A stretch of DNA of 64,000 bases from Limnospira fusiformis SAG 85.79 (GCF_012516315.1 NZ_CP051185.1:1973403-2037402), one strand, 5' to 3'. Numbered from the stretch's first letter, positions 54,644 through 64,000 are shown. Notes: generated by a model from the letters alone, not told the origin. Numbers and translations are program-made.

Positions 54644-54857
54644 TGATCCCAACTCCCGCTGGCCATGATGCTACAATTACTTTAATCCTAGCCGTCTTTC
54701 GGAAGCGACTCTCAAAAATTTAATTTTTCTTAATCTAATCTCTAGTTAGAGTTGAGCATCGACTTTCATGGCTGGTATAATATTAATAATGATTTAAGAT
54801 AAGTCCCTAAAAATCACCCCAAAAAATGATAGTATAGAAAGATTTGGCTCCCACACA

Positions 54858-56774
54858 ATGACTGATAATCAACAGAGTTCCTGCTGTTCATGCAATGGAG
54901 ACGATCGCCATTCTGATAATCTGGTATCCGAAGTGATACCCCTGGCAATAATCACCGCCATTTATATCCTAGCCTTAATCTTCAACAATTGGCTCAAACT
55001 CGCGGTTTGGGGTTGGGGGGAATATATAGTATTAATTCCTGTATATTTACTCACAGGCTGGGAAATCTTAGTCAGCGCCGGAAAGAATATCTGGCGAGGT
55101 CAGATATTTGATGAAACCTTTTTAATGAGTTTAGCCACCCTGTGCGCCATTGCTATTAATGAAGTTCCCGAAGCCGTGGCTGTCATGCTATTTTATCGAA
55201 TTGGGGAAGGTTTCCAAGAGTTTTCTGTGCAGCGTTCTCGGCGTTCAATTAAATCATTATTAGCAGTACGTCCAGACAATGCAAACCTGCTAATAAATGG
55301 CGAAATAAAAACCATGTCTCCGCAGTTAGTAAATGTCGGCAGTAGTATTGTCGTCAAAGCCGGAGAAAAAATCCCTTTAGACGGAGAAATCATATCTGGA
55401 ACCTCCCAAATTGACACTTCACCCCTCACCGGAGAATCCTTACCTCGTGCCGTTAAACCCGGAGAAATAGTCCTAGCGGGAACCATCAATCAAACCGGAC
55501 TACTAACCATTAAAGTAACCAAACCATTTAACGAATCTTCGATTAGCAAAATTTTAGAATTAGTAGAAAGCGCCCAAAGTCGGAAAGCCAAAACCGAAAA
55601 ATTTATCACCACCTTCGCACGTTATTATACCCCAATTGTGGTAAGTTTAGCCATAGCGATCGCCTTAATTCCTCCCCTAGTCAATTTGGGCAGTTTTCAA
55701 GAATGGTTTTCGCGGGCATTAATTCTCCTAGTAATTTCCTGTCCCTGCGGTTTAGTAATTAGCATTCCTCTAGGCTACTTTGGGGGAGTCGGAGGAGCAG
55801 CCCAGCAGGGAATCTTAGTGAAAGGCTCGACATTTTTAGACGATTTAGCTGCCGTTAAAACCGTGATATTTGACAAAACAGGAACCCTGACCGCTGGCGT
55901 ATTTGAGGTGACAAAAATCGTCCCTCATCATCACTTTACCGAAGCAGAATTAATCGAGATTGCCGCCAAAATAGAATCCCTATCTAACCATCCTCTCGCC
56001 CAAGCAATTCGTGAATACTATGGAGATTCACCTACCGAAACCTTAATCGAAGATTATCAAGAAATCCCCGGCTGTGGAGTCAAAGGAAACCTGCAAAATC
56101 GGACAGTAATTGCGGGAGGCGATCGCCTGTTACACTTAGAAAAAATCGACCATCCTCTCTGTGATGTAGGCGGCACAGTAATTCATCTAGCCGTAGACTA
56201 TCGCTATGCCGGATATATCCTAATTGCCGATAAAGTTAGACCCGATTCTGTGGCTGCTATTAAAGCCCTCAAAAAACAAGGAGTGCAGAAAATAGTCATG
56301 CTAACCGGAGATAATCAAACCGTAGCCGATCGCCTAGCCAAAACCTTAAATATTGATGAATATTATGCCGAATTAAGGCCCGAAGATAAAGTCAAGCAAC
56401 TGGAAAAACTACTAAGTCCAGATCATCGTAAAGTTGCCTTTGTCGGAGATGGAATCAATGATGCGCCAGCCATTGCTAGGGCTGACGTAGGTATAGCCAT
56501 GGGAGGTATGGGTTCAGACGCAGCCATTGAAACTGCCGATGTAGTAATTATGACCGATTCTCCCTCTTATGTCAGTCGTGCGATCGCCATCGGACGAAAA
56601 ACCCGCCGCATTGTCTGGCAAAACATCGGTTTAGCCATGGGAATTAAAGGCTTTTTTATCATCTTAGGAATTTTCGGACTAGCCAGCATCTGGTCAGCAG
56701 TATTCGCCGATGTGGGAGTAGCATTATTAGCCATTCTCAACGCTACCCGCATCTTGGGGAAACCAGTTAATTGA
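54858..56774 (+). CDS. Heavy-metal P1B-type ATPase (Zn/Cd type)
   Basis: A 638-residue metal-export ATPase. It has the membrane metal site SCPCGLVIS (Cys-Pro-Cys), actuator TGES, phosphorylation site FDKTGTLTAG, SNHPLAQAI (the P1B His-Pro) and GDGINDAPAIARADVGIAMG. There are eight predicted helices. Instead of the usual N-terminal metal-binding domain it has only a short CCSCNGD cysteine cluster. The CPC site and family similarity favour Zn/Cd/Pb export over Cu. No ArsR/SmtB-type regulator lies beside it. Confidence 0.9.
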   Translation: MTDNQQSSCCSCNGDDRHSDNLVSEVIPLAIITAIYILALIFNNWLKLAVWGWGEYIVLIPVYLLTGWEILVSAGKNIWRGQIFDETFLMSLATLCAIAINEVPEAVAVMLFYRIGEGFQEFSVQRSRRSIKSLLAVRPDNANLLINGEIKTMSPQLVNVGSSIVVKAGEKIPLDGEIISGTSQIDTSPLTGESLPRAVKPGEIVLAGTINQTGLLTIKVTKPFNESSISKILELVESAQSRKAKTEKFITTFARYYTPIVVSLAIAIALIPPLVNLGSFQEWFSRALILLVISCPCGLVISIPLGYFGGVGGAAQQGILVKGSTFLDDLAAVKTVIFDKTGTLTAGVFEVTKIVPHHHFTEAELIEIAAKIESLSNHPLAQAIREYYGDSPTETLIEDYQEIPGCGVKGNLQNRTVIAGGDRLLHLEKIDHPLCDVGGTVIHLAVDYRYAGYILIADKVRPDSVAAIKALKKQGVQKIVMLTGDNQTVADRLAKTLNIDEYYAELRPEDKVKQLEKLLSPDHRKVAFVGDGINDAPAIARADVGIAMGGMGSDAAIETADVVIMTDSPSYVSRAIAIGRKTRRIVWQNIGLAMGIKGFFIILGIFGLASIWSAVFADVGVALLAILNATRILGKPVN

Positions 56775-56881
56775 TAGCCCTCCACCGCTGAATTGTCATG
56801 CAATCAAAACTCAACGATCAGCGGTTTGTCAGATATCTGGCAGAATAGGGAGGTATTAAGTTTAGATGCAAATTGGCTTTT

Positions 56882-58036
56882 ATGTCCCTTATCTCTGCTA
56901 AACCAGCTTTACTGGTTCTGATTGATGGTACCAGCTATCGAGGTTGGTCCTTTGGCGCTCCAGGTACAGTTTTAGGTGAAGTGGTGTTTAACACCGGAAT
57001 GACAGGTTATCAGGAAGTTTTGACTGATCCAAGTTATTGTGGTCAGATTGTCACCTTTACCTATCCTGAATTAGGGAACACAGGAGTTAACCCAGAAGAC
57101 GAAGAATCCCAAAGACCCCAAGTCCGAGGCGCGATCGCCCGTAATATTTGCACCCGTCCCAGTAACTGGCGTTCTACCCAATCCTTACCGGACTATCTCA
57201 AAGAACATAATATTCCCGGCATTTATGGCATAGATACCCGTGCCTTAACCCGCAAACTGCGAACTGTCGGGGCCATGAATGGTGGCATATCCACCGAAAT
57301 TCTCGACCCCGCAGAATTATTATCCTTAGTCGAACAGGCTCCCAATATGGATGGGTTGAACCTAGTTAAAGAAGTAACTACACCAGAGAGCTACGAGTGG
57401 TCTGAGTCCACCGATACAGTTTGGGAATTTAGCCCCAGCTTGGAATCAAAAGACAGCCCAACACCCCCACCCCGTTATACAGTAGTTGCCATTGACTTTG
57501 GAGTAAAGCGTAATATTCTACGTCGCCTAGCTAGTTATGGTTGTCGGGTGATCGTAGTTCCCGCCAGCACCCCCGCCGCCGAGATCCTCAAATATAATCC
57601 CGATGGCATTTTCCTCTCTAACGGTCCAGGAGACCCGGCGGCCGTTTCCGAAGGTATTTCCACAACCCAGGAGTTACTGAAAAGTAACAAACCAGTATTT
57701 GGGATCTGTATGGGACATCAAATCCTCGGTTTATCCCTAGGTGCGAAAACCTTTAAGCTAAAATTCGGACATCGGGGATTAAACCAACCTGCTGGTTTAG
57801 AAAAGCGTCAGGTGGAAATTACCAGCCAAAATCACGGCTTTGCTCTCGATCCTGATAGCCTAGCGGAGGATGTAGAAATAACCCATCTGAACCTGAACGA
57901 TCGCACTGTTGCTGGTCTCAAGCACAAAACCCTACCGCTATTTTCAGTGCAGTATCACCCAGAAGCCAGTCCCGGTCCCCACGACGCTGATTATCTGTTT
58001 GAGCAGTTCGTTAAGGAAATGGAAAAAGGCAAGTAA
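56882..58036 (+). CDS. carA: Carbamoyl-phosphate synthase small subunit
   Basis: About 384 residues from ATG 56882 ([13 protein letters not shown]); a TTG three codons upstream is in frame. The glutaminase subunit supplies ammonia to CarB for carbamoyl phosphate, used for arginine and pyrimidine synthesis. The N-terminal domain shows [12 protein letters not shown] and [14 protein letters not shown]; the class I amidotransferase has [12 protein letters not shown] (catalytic Cys) and [10 protein letters not shown] (His, Glu). Complete. carB is not in this window, as usual in cyanobacteria. Confidence 0.96.
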   Translation: MSLISAKPALLVLIDGTSYRGWSFGAPGTVLGEVVFNTGMTGYQEVLTDPSYCGQIVTFTYPELGNTGVNPEDEESQRPQVRGAIARNICTRPSNWRSTQSLPDYLKEHNIPGIYGIDTRALTRKLRTVGAMNGGISTEILDPAELLSLVEQAPNMDGLNLVKEVTTPESYEWSESTDTVWEFSPSLESKDSPTPPPRYTVVAIDFGVKRNILRRLASYGCRVIVVPASTPAAEILKYNPDGIFLSNGPGDPAAVSEGISTTQELLKSNKPVFGICMGHQILGLSLGAKTFKLKFGHRGLNQPAGLEKRQVEITSQNHGFALDPDSLAEDVEITHLNLNDRTVAGLKHKTLPLFSVQYHPEASPGPHDADYLFEQFVKEMEKGK

Positions 58037-58195
58037 TTACCTAGCCAGGTTATTGGGGGACAAGCCGATCACTCGTCCCCCTGTCTCTTGCTAATCTCAA
58101 ATTTGATCCAACCGAATCAGATACCATAGACAATTATGGCAAAAATGGAATATACTAATAAGGCAGTATATGTGCTATCCAGTTAGGAGGGGGCT

Positions 58196-58564
58196 ATTCC
58201 TGAGCAACTACACCTGACCGTTAGCCTCAGAGGGACTCGCGACGTTAAAGATAACTATCAAATATTTCGTCTGACCGGATTACTCGATGCCTTCTCAGAA
58301 GGTACGTTTCGGAAAATTATGTCCAAGTGTATCGATAATGGACCAAAACACATTGTGTTGGATCTTTCCCAGATAGACTTCGTAGACAGTTCCGGTTTGG
58401 GCGCTTTGGTACAACTCGTCAAGAAGGCTCAGACTAACGGAGGAACTTTACAAATTGTTTCTAATCCTCGCGTCACCCAAACCGTGAAACTGGTTCGTTT
58501 AGAAAAGTTTCTATCTCTACAGCAAACCGTTGAGGATGCTGTGGCGGCGGTAAAAAAAAGTTGA
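58196..58564 (+). CDS. STAS domain anti-sigma factor antagonist, ATT start
   Basis: A STAS protein of 122 residues if it starts at ATT 58196, which follows a perfect AGGAGG five bases upstream. No ATG lies in frame before 58319, and that one would cut off the first strands (LHLTVSLRGTRDVKDNYQIFRLTGLLDAFSE), which are part of the fold. The core has IVLDLSQIDFVDSSGLGALVQ, where the Ser pair is the usual phosphorylation site. Such proteins bind anti-sigma factors or kinases in partner-switching pathways with SpoIIE-type phosphatases. Confidence 0.8.
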   Translation: MPEQLHLTVSLRGTRDVKDNYQIFRLTGLLDAFSEGTFRKIMSKCIDNGPKHIVLDLSQIDFVDSSGLGALVQLVKKAQTNGGTLQIVSNPRVTQTVKLVRLEKFLSLQQTVEDAVAAVKKS

Positions 58565-58592
58565 GTGACTGCTAGGAGTCTACCTATTTCCA

Positions 58593-58626
58593 GTAGACCG
58601 ATAGGGGGTTTCTCTGTCGGTCCTAC
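58593..58626 (+). terminator. Hairpin after STAS gene
   Basis: GTAGACCGATAG pairs with CTGTCGGTCCTAC (one bulge, one wobble), with a short loop. It lies between the STAS gene and rlmB. No strong T run follows. Confidence 0.55.
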
Positions 58627-58668
58627 TATTTGTTGATTAAAAATTGCCTAATCTTCGAGGGTTTTTTA

Positions 58669-59583
58669 ATGAGACCTCCTTCATCTCCCCATCGCAAATC
58701 TGGCCCGAACCGAGGAAAGGTTAAGCCTTCTTCTAAGCCACCGCATTCTCCTCGGGAAGATAAACCAGCTATCCATCCCCGTCGTCGCGATCGCCCTGTG
58801 GCTTCAGCAGAGACAGAACCGCCAGAGGAAGATCTAATTTATGGCCGCCACACAGTCTTAGCAGCCTTAGAAAACGGCCGATCGCTTAACCGAGTTTGGG
58901 TAATTTCCCAATTGCGATCGGATACCCGGTTTCAACCTCTCTTACAAGAGGCGAAAGCTAAAGGTGCTATTGTAGACGGAGCCAGCTATCAGCGCCTAGA
59001 CCAAATTACCAGAGGCGCTAACCATCAGGGAATTGTCGCACAGGTTACACCGTATAAATATTGGGATTTAACCACCCTAATTACCCAGGCTAAATCTGCC
59101 AATAGCCAGCCTGTCCTAGTCGCGGTTGATGGTATCACTGACCCCCACAACTTAGGCGCGATCGTTCGCACCGCTGAAGCGATCGGAGCGCAAGGCTTGA
59201 TTCTACCCCAGCGCCGGGCTGTTGGTATTAATGCTACAGTGATGAAAGTAGCGGCCGGAGCCTTAGAGACTTTCCCGGTAGCGCGGGTGATCAATCTTAA
59301 CCGTAGTCTAACTGAACTCAAATCAGCCGGATTTTGGATTTATGGGACAGTAGCCGGGGAATTTCAACCCCTGTATAATGCCAATTTAACCGGAGCGATC
59401 GTTCTGGTGGTTGGTAGTGAAGGGGAAGGATTGAGTCATGCGATCGCCGAAAACTGCGATGTACTACTTTCTATTCCCCTACAAGGAACAATCCCTAGTC
59501 TGAATGTCTCAGTAGCCACTGGTATGGCACTTTATGAGATATTCCGCCAGCGTCAGAATCAGAATCAGAATCAGAGTCAATAG
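58669..59583 (+). CDS. rlmB: 23S rRNA 2'-O-methyltransferase RlmB-like (SpoU family)
   Basis: About 304 residues from ATG 58669, preceded by GAGGG; an earlier in-frame TTG at 58630 is less likely. A basic, Pro-rich N-terminal tail precedes a substrate-binding domain ([25 protein letters not shown]) and the knotted SPOUT domain: [42 protein letters not shown] and [23 protein letters not shown]. It methylates a 23S rRNA guanosine (G2251 in E. coli). The C-terminus is a QN repeat ([10 protein letters not shown]) from a short CAGAAT reiteration. Confidence 0.92.
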   Translation: MRPPSSPHRKSGPNRGKVKPSSKPPHSPREDKPAIHPRRRDRPVASAETEPPEEDLIYGRHTVLAALENGRSLNRVWVISQLRSDTRFQPLLQEAKAKGAIVDGASYQRLDQITRGANHQGIVAQVTPYKYWDLTTLITQAKSANSQPVLVAVDGITDPHNLGAIVRTAEAIGAQGLILPQRRAVGINATVMKVAAGALETFPVARVINLNRSLTELKSAGFWIYGTVAGEFQPLYNANLTGAIVLVVGSEGEGLSHAIAENCDVLLSIPLQGTIPSLNVSVATGMALYEIFRQRQNQNQNQSQ

Positions 59584-59610
59584 CGATCGCTGCTGAAAAT
59601 ATGGAGTAAA

Positions 59611-60324
59611 TTATTCGGTAATTACAGGTTCTTGAACCAAAACGCCCAGATCCGCCGATTCCAATAGTTTACTCCAAGCCTCTGAGACTGCCGGATCAGG
59701 ATTACCATGAGACCGCAACTCAGCCAAAGTTGACATAGCATCAAACCACAGCCCAGCCTTTAAATATAGATCCACCTTTTCTAGTGGACTGGCTTGGTTG
59801 ATTTGACTAGCCAATGCTGGGTCTATTTCTGCCCACCGGATGCCACCTTCGACTATGATATCCTCCGAACGGTTATCAGGATTACAAACGATGGAAAAGT
59901 ACCACTTGTAATTATTGTTGGTTTTAATGTTTTGAGTGCTGTGTGATGGTATAGTCACACCCATAATTCCAGCTTTACCTCCGATTTTCAGGGTCTCTTC
60001 ATAAATCACTGTGTCATTGGTGTTATCAATCAGCACAAACTCTGCCGTTTGGACAGTTTCCATAGCAGGTAAGTAAAAATATAACCTAGGAGAGGCTTGA
60101 GCGGTTAATCCTATTGATCGAGAGGGAGCGATCGCCATCAAGGGAGTTTGATCAAATCTACAATTAGGGTTGCCACTCCTAGTCCCTCCTCCCACCAAGC
60201 GACCTGGGGGCTGATCATCATCACCTAGCACAGATTCTATTAAAGGTGGTGTCATAGAAACCGCTAACAGAGACACCGTACCGAGGACAACCCCTATCGG
60301 ACCCGCAAAAAGTTTAAGTTTCAT
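59611..60324 (-). CDS. DUF928 family exported protein
   Basis: A 237-residue cyanobacterial DUF928 protein. Signal peptide at residues 1-22; mature part with PPGRLVGGGTRSGNPNC, LTAQASPRLYFYLP, YEETLKIGGKAGIMGVTIP and YKWYFSIVCNPDNRSEDIIVEGGIRW, all typical of the family; the helical C-terminal tail ends in VQEPVITE. Function unknown; often near CHASE2-containing genes, as here, where a CHASE2 protein follows divergently. Complete. Confidence 0.85.
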   Translation of the reverse strand: MKLKLFAGPIGVVLGTVSLLAVSMTPPLIESVLGDDDQPPGRLVGGGTRSGNPNCRFDQTPLMAIAPSRSIGLTAQASPRLYFYLPAMETVQTAEFVLIDNTNDTVIYEETLKIGGKAGIMGVTIPSHSTQNIKTNNNYKWYFSIVCNPDNRSEDIIVEGGIRWAEIDPALASQINQASPLEKVDLYLKAGLWFDAMSTLAELRSHGNPDPAVSEAWSKLLESADLGVLVQEPVITE

Positions 60325-60506
60325 AGTTATATCCCGATTATTCCCTGATTCCGAACATTATGATTATAGCAAGGTCATTAACAGACAGCCATCAATCAAA
60401 TTACTGATCCTTAACCATGGTGAGTTAAATATATTAAGCGCCATAGTTAACTCAATCGTCAGGATGATCAACTATTTTGAGGATAAATAAAAATAAGTAA
60501 GTCATC

Positions 60507-63065
60507 ATGATTACCATGTATTTCCACCATTGGCAGCCTAAACTCAATGGCTTTTGTCGTCGTATCTTCAAACACTTAAATCAGTATAGACCGATAAAAG
60601 CGCATTTACCATCACTAAAAAAGCTAATTAGTATCATTCTAGCCAGTCTATTAAGCACAGGATTAATATCGGGAATTAGGACTTTGGGAATTTTACAACC
60701 CCTAGAATTAGAATCCTTTGATAGAATCATGCGCTTAAATAGTGATAATATTCCTGACCCTCGCCTATTAATTGTAGAGATTACAGAAGCAGATATTCAA
60801 ACCTACCAAAAATGGCCGTTTTCCGATGAAATTTTAGCCCTAGCCTTAGCCAAACTGCAAGAATACCAACCTAGAGTCATTGGTTTTGATATTTATAGAG
60901 ATGTTCCACAACCTCCGGGACATTTACAAATTGTCGAACAATTCCAAGCAGATAATATTATTGCCATTAAACAAATAGGAACAGTTGATCCACCGCCATC
61001 TATATCAACTAATCAAGTGGGCTTTAACGATTTGGTTTCCGATTTAGATAATACTATTCGCCGCAACTTAATGTATGTTCGCTATGATGGGGAAGAACTT
61101 TATTCTTTTGGCGTAAAAGTTAGCCAAAAATACTTAGAATCTCTCAAAAATCACCCAATTATCCTTGATGCACAACCCGGCTTACTGCAAATAGACGAAA
61201 CTATTTTTCCGGCTATCAGATCTAATTCTGGTGGCTATCAACTACCCGCATCGGAAGTTGGGGGTAGACAAATATTGATGGATTATCACACCAAAGAAAT
61301 AGCTAAAACTATCACCATTACCGAGCTATTACAGGGAGAAATTGACGGGAATTTGGTCAAGGATAAAGTGGTGTTAATAGGCACAACAGCCACCAGTTCA
61401 AGAGACCTGCATCCCACCCCTTTTAGTGCGGCTAAAACTACTCATCATTTAATGCCAGGAGTAATGATTCATGGTTACATGATTAGCCAAATTCTGAAAG
61501 TGATTTTAGAAGGAGAATCTTTATTTTGGTTCTTGCCCATGTGGGGGGAGGTTTTATGGTTGTGGCTTTGGTCATTTTTGGGGGGGATTTTGGTAGTCAA
61601 ATTTCATCGCCCCTTGTCTTTGGGATTACTAATTAGTATCAGCACGATCGCTCTATGGACTATCTGTTTTATAGTATTTTGTCAAAAGGGATGGATTCCC
61701 CTAATTCCCCCAGCTTTAGGCTTATTATTTACTGGTGCAATTGTCTTGGCTTATAAAGTTATTTATGGTTTATCCTATGATATTCTTACCGATTTACCTA
61801 CCCGGATCCTACTCAATCAAAAAATTCAGCGCCTTAGTAATCAGTCTAAATATACCCAAATCGCCCTGTTGTTTTTAGATTTAGACCGCTTTCGTCTCAT
61901 CAATGAAGGTTTTGGTCATGCCATCGGTGATCAACTGCTAATTTCCACTACCCAACGCATGAAAAAGTGTTTATATTCTCAGACAATTTTGGCGCGAGTT
62001 GGCGGGGATGAATTTGCGGTAATGATGCCGAATATCCAGAATATTGACCAGGCAATCGCCATGGCAAATAAACTGCAAAAAGCTCTCGCCGCGCCCTTTT
62101 ATCTCAACGGTCAACAGGTATATACCACCATCAGTATTGGCATTGCATATAGTAACCAAAATCAAGATTTAGTTGCCCATGATTTATTGAGAGATGCCCA
62201 TACAGCCATGTATCGCGCCAAGGCTTTGGGAAACAGTCGTTATCAGGTGTATATCTCCACCATGAAATCTCATGCTTTGCAGCAGTTACAACTAGAAGCC
62301 GACCTGAGAGAAGCCATTAAAAATCAAGAATTTCAACTGTATTATCAGCCGATTATCAATTTAAAAACTAATCAGATCGCTGGTTTTGAAGCCTTAGTGC
62401 GTTGGATATCTCCCCAGCGGGGGTTTGTGTCTCCTGGGGAATTTATCCCAGTTTCTGAAGAGAGTGGTTTAATTATTCCCTTGGGGGAGTGGATTTTATT
62501 AGAAGGCTGTCGTCAGTTGGCAATCTGGAATCAAAAATATTGCCAAAATGACCCTTTTATGTTAAGCATAAATCTGTCAACCCGTCAATTTTCCCAAGTT
62601 AACTTGATTGAATGTGTCGATCAGATTTTGACTCAGACTGGGGTTGACCGCAGTTGTATTAAATTAGAAATTACCGAGAGTGCAATTATGGATGATGTCG
62701 ATGAGGCGATCGCACTATTAGAAAGATTAAAAGCCCTAGGTATTAAACTGAGTATGGATGATTTCGGCACTGGTTATTCATCCCTCAGTTATTTGCATCG
62801 CTTTCCCATAGATACTCTCAAAGTTGATCAATCCTTTGTGCGTCGGATGGATGACAGCCAGCAAAATACAGAGATTGTCAAAACTATTATTATGTTAGGG
62901 CATAACTTAAATATGGATATCGTCGCGGAAGGTATAGAAATCGAAGGTAATGTCCAGACTTTGAAAAACCTAAATTGCGAATACGGACAAGGGTATTTTT
63001 TCTCCAAACCTTTGCCGGTCACAGCCTTGGAAGACCTGTTAAATAAGACCCTGTATCAATCATGA
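60507..63065 (+). CDS. CHASE2-GGDEF-EAL cyclic-di-GMP enzyme
   Basis: An 852-residue membrane sensor. An N-terminal helix (about 40-60) leads to an extracytoplasmic CHASE2 domain (about 65-340: LELESFDRIMRLN, VIGFDIYRDVPQP, VVLIGTTATSSRDLHPTPF), then three helices (about 345-425). The GGDEF domain has LPTRILLNQKIQ and RVGGDEFAVM (intact active site), so it can make cyclic-di-GMP. The EAL domain has GFEALVRW, ESAIMDDVDEAI, DDFGTGYSSLSYL and VAEGIEI, so it can also hydrolyse it. It probably controls motility or surface growth. Confidence 0.92.
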   Translation: MITMYFHHWQPKLNGFCRRIFKHLNQYRPIKAHLPSLKKLISIILASLLSTGLISGIRTLGILQPLELESFDRIMRLNSDNIPDPRLLIVEITEADIQTYQKWPFSDEILALALAKLQEYQPRVIGFDIYRDVPQPPGHLQIVEQFQADNIIAIKQIGTVDPPPSISTNQVGFNDLVSDLDNTIRRNLMYVRYDGEELYSFGVKVSQKYLESLKNHPIILDAQPGLLQIDETIFPAIRSNSGGYQLPASEVGGRQILMDYHTKEIAKTITITELLQGEIDGNLVKDKVVLIGTTATSSRDLHPTPFSAAKTTHHLMPGVMIHGYMISQILKVILEGESLFWFLPMWGEVLWLWLWSFLGGILVVKFHRPLSLGLLISISTIALWTICFIVFCQKGWIPLIPPALGLLFTGAIVLAYKVIYGLSYDILTDLPTRILLNQKIQRLSNQSKYTQIALLFLDLDRFRLINEGFGHAIGDQLLISTTQRMKKCLYSQTILARVGGDEFAVMMPNIQNIDQAIAMANKLQKALAAPFYLNGQQVYTTISIGIAYSNQNQDLVAHDLLRDAHTAMYRAKALGNSRYQVYISTMKSHALQQLQLEADLREAIKNQEFQLYYQPIINLKTNQIAGFEALVRWISPQRGFVSPGEFIPVSEESGLIIPLGEWILLEGCRQLAIWNQKYCQNDPFMLSINLSTRQFSQVNLIECVDQILTQTGVDRSCIKLEITESAIMDDVDEAIALLERLKALGIKLSMDDFGTGYSSLSYLHRFPIDTLKVDQSFVRRMDDSQQNTEIVKTIIMLGHNLNMDIVAEGIEIEGNVQTLKNLNCEYGQGYFFSKPLPVTALEDLLNKTLYQS

Positions 63066-63078
63066 ACTTAACCATAAT

Positions 63079-63415
63079 TTAAGAATGACGCTTGCGGAAC
63101 AGACCAAAACCCAAGATCCCCAAAACTAAGAAGCCGATCGCGCTATTAGGTTCCGGTATACTCACCTGGTAACCCATCAGGTTATTGGCAGTTAAATCAC
63201 CTTCTCCATTGAAATTCATCCACCAGCGGAAGCGGTTATTAGCAGCATTTTGGTTAGCCGCAGAAGGTAAACGCAAATATCTGCACCCCCTCTAGGTTGA
63301 GTCTGGTTTTGATTGCCAAATATGGTATCCAAATTAGTGATCTTCACATCCCAACCCAATATATCCATTAATTGGCGATCGCCATACCACCCCCTCGAAT
63401 GATGGCATATATGCT
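63079..63415 (-). pseudogene. PEP-CTERM protein, frameshifted remnant
   Basis: The C-terminal end is a PEP-CTERM sorting signal: VSIPEPNSAIGFLVLGILGFGLFRKRHS as Pro-Glu-Pro, a membrane helix and a basic tail (about 63082-63165). Upstream it reads SAANQNAANNRFRWWMNFNGEGDLTANNL; a frame change near 63280 links it to GWYGDRQLMDILGWDVKI..FGNQNQTQPRGGADI. There is no start and no signal peptide, so only the last ~110 codons of an exported, exosortase-sorted protein survive. Confidence 0.7.
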
Positions 63416-63588
63416 ATCATTTGATTGAGTTAGCGATCGCCGGCAATGGCGAGGCAATTGTCACCCAGAATGTTAAAGAGTTTCAGCAGCGCGAACTCAT
63501 CTTTCCCCAGCTTTCTATTATTTCCCCTGAAGCATTGATTAGGGAGTCAGTACAATATGGCAACTTTAACGATTCGTTTACCCGATGA
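63411..63588 (+). pseudogene. PIN-domain toxin, C-terminal remnant
   Basis: The frame reads YHLIELAIAGNGEAIVTQNVKEFQ, then LIFPQLSIISPEALIRE, matching the end of PIN-domain (VapC-like) toxins, including the GEAIVTxNxxDF-type motif with the last acidic residue changed to Glu. There is no N-terminal half; upstream the frame meets TGA at once. It overlaps the next gene's start by about 30 bases. A relic of a toxin-antitoxin pair. Confidence 0.6.
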
Positions 63589-63787
63589 AAAACATTCTCG
63601 CCTGAAAGCACTGGCTCAATCTCGTGGCATCATTGTGAATAAATTAATGGAAGAACTCTCGGCGCTTGCACTAGCTGAGTTTGATGATCAGACACGCTTT
63701 CAAGCCTTGGCAATGCCGGGTGATGTGGCGCGGGGGTTCGAGATTTTGGATCGGTTAGATGCTTTCAAGGCAACGACTTTGTTATAG
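63557..63787 (+). CDS. Antitoxin, ribbon-helix-helix type
   Basis: A 76-residue protein with MATLTIRLPDEKHSRLKALAQSRGIIVNKLMEEL, a ribbon-helix-helix DNA-binding fold, and a C-terminal helix (GDVARGFEILDRLDAF) that would bind a toxin. Proteins like this are usually paired with PIN toxins and repress their own operon. Here a PIN remnant lies just upstream and a HigB/RelE-like toxin starts two bases after the stop, so the partner may have been exchanged. GGGAGTCAG lies upstream of the ATG. Confidence 0.8.
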   Translation: MATLTIRLPDEKHSRLKALAQSRGIIVNKLMEELSALALAEFDDQTRFQALAMPGDVARGFEILDRLDAFKATTLL

Positions 63788-63789
63788 TT

Positions 63790-64000
63790 TATGAAATGGA
63801 ATGTTATATTCGATCCCGATTTTAAGCTCTGGTTTTATCAACAGGAACAAGAACTTCAAGATGAAGTCTTTTCGGTTTTAATTCTGTTGATGGAATTCGG
63901 CCCGTCTTTGGGCAGACCGAGAGTTGATACTCTTAAAGGCTCTTCAATTAAGAATATGAAAGAGCTTCGCATTCAATATAAAGGAGAACCTTGGCGGATT
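63790..64000 (+). CDS. RelE/HigB-like (Gp49) toxin, cut by window end
   Basis: The first 70 codons of a type II toxin-antitoxin toxin of the Gp49/HigB-like group: MKWNVIFDPDFKLWFYQQEQELQDEVF, then LLMEFGPSLGRPRVDTLKGSSIKNMKELRI and the start of the catalytic strand QYKGEPWRI. Such toxins cut mRNA on the ribosome. It is translationally coupled to the antitoxin (2-base gap). The C-terminus lies beyond the window. Confidence 0.8.

Overview
The window looks like chromosomal DNA of a filamentous cyanobacterium, most likely Arthrospira/Limnospira or a close relative. The grounds are frequent HIP1 octamers (GCGATCGC), a photosystem II psbX gene, cyanobacteria-restricted families (DUF1830, HAS-barrel protein, Npun_F0813 family, DUF928, CHASE2-GGDEF-EAL), a group II intron, and many insertion sequences and short palindromes. 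The genus is an inference from style, not a database match.

Layout. 1-4.2 kb: small conserved genes (DUF1830, HAS-barrel, SIMPL, a secreted Ca-loop protein), a TnpB relic and psbX. 4.3-8.1 kb: an IS200/IS605-type tnpB gene interrupted five nucleotides after its start by a complete ~2.4 kb group II intron encoding a reverse transcriptase/maturase/HNH protein. 8.3-10.2 kb: a YggT membrane protein, accC and tRNA-Leu(GAG). 10.2-20.4 kb: an accessory zone with two IS630 copies, a frameshifted tnpB, a MazG-like pyrophosphohydrolase, an SLH/WG-repeat gene broken by stops and an IS630-type element, a Dnd-associated orphan, an OppC-type permease and a truncated AI-2E transporter. 20.4-33.7 kb: a decayed phage- or plasmid-like element. 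It has S74-type tail-fibre genes on the minus strand, virion- or membrane-like proteins on the plus strand, then a regulatory region and a replication-like set (PD-(D/E)XK nuclease, P-loop ATPase, many unknown small genes). It lies between copies of a ~0.56 kb repeat (called R here). Two of the three R copies directly abut the 3' ends of tRNA genes. The right-hand R copy carries a group II intron 3' end (domains V and VI).

33.7-64 kb is mostly ordinary chromosome: tRNA-Arg(TCT), Npun_F0813, a membrane protein, an HTH protein with an Asp-Glu tract, an Spy-like protein, a NarL-type two-component pair, a NodZ-like fucosyltransferase, a four-gene minus-strand cluster (small peptide, BIG2 surface protein, small membrane protein, fused ABC exporter), an AddAB-like helicase/nuclease pair, a Ser/Thr kinase, ribokinase, a broken SpoIIE phosphatase, an EVE protein, a P1B metal ATPase, carA, a STAS protein with an apparent ATT start, rlmB, DUF928, and a cyclic-di-GMP enzyme. 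The end holds toxin-antitoxin genes and relics of PEP-CTERM and PIN genes.

Two themes run through the accessory part. First, mobile elements are nested in one another (intron in tnpB, IS630 upstream of tnpB, IS630 in R, IS630 beside an intron tail inside R). Second, many broken genes keep their reading frame over hundreds of codons and are interrupted only by nonsense codons, which points to recent decay by point mutation rather than by indels.
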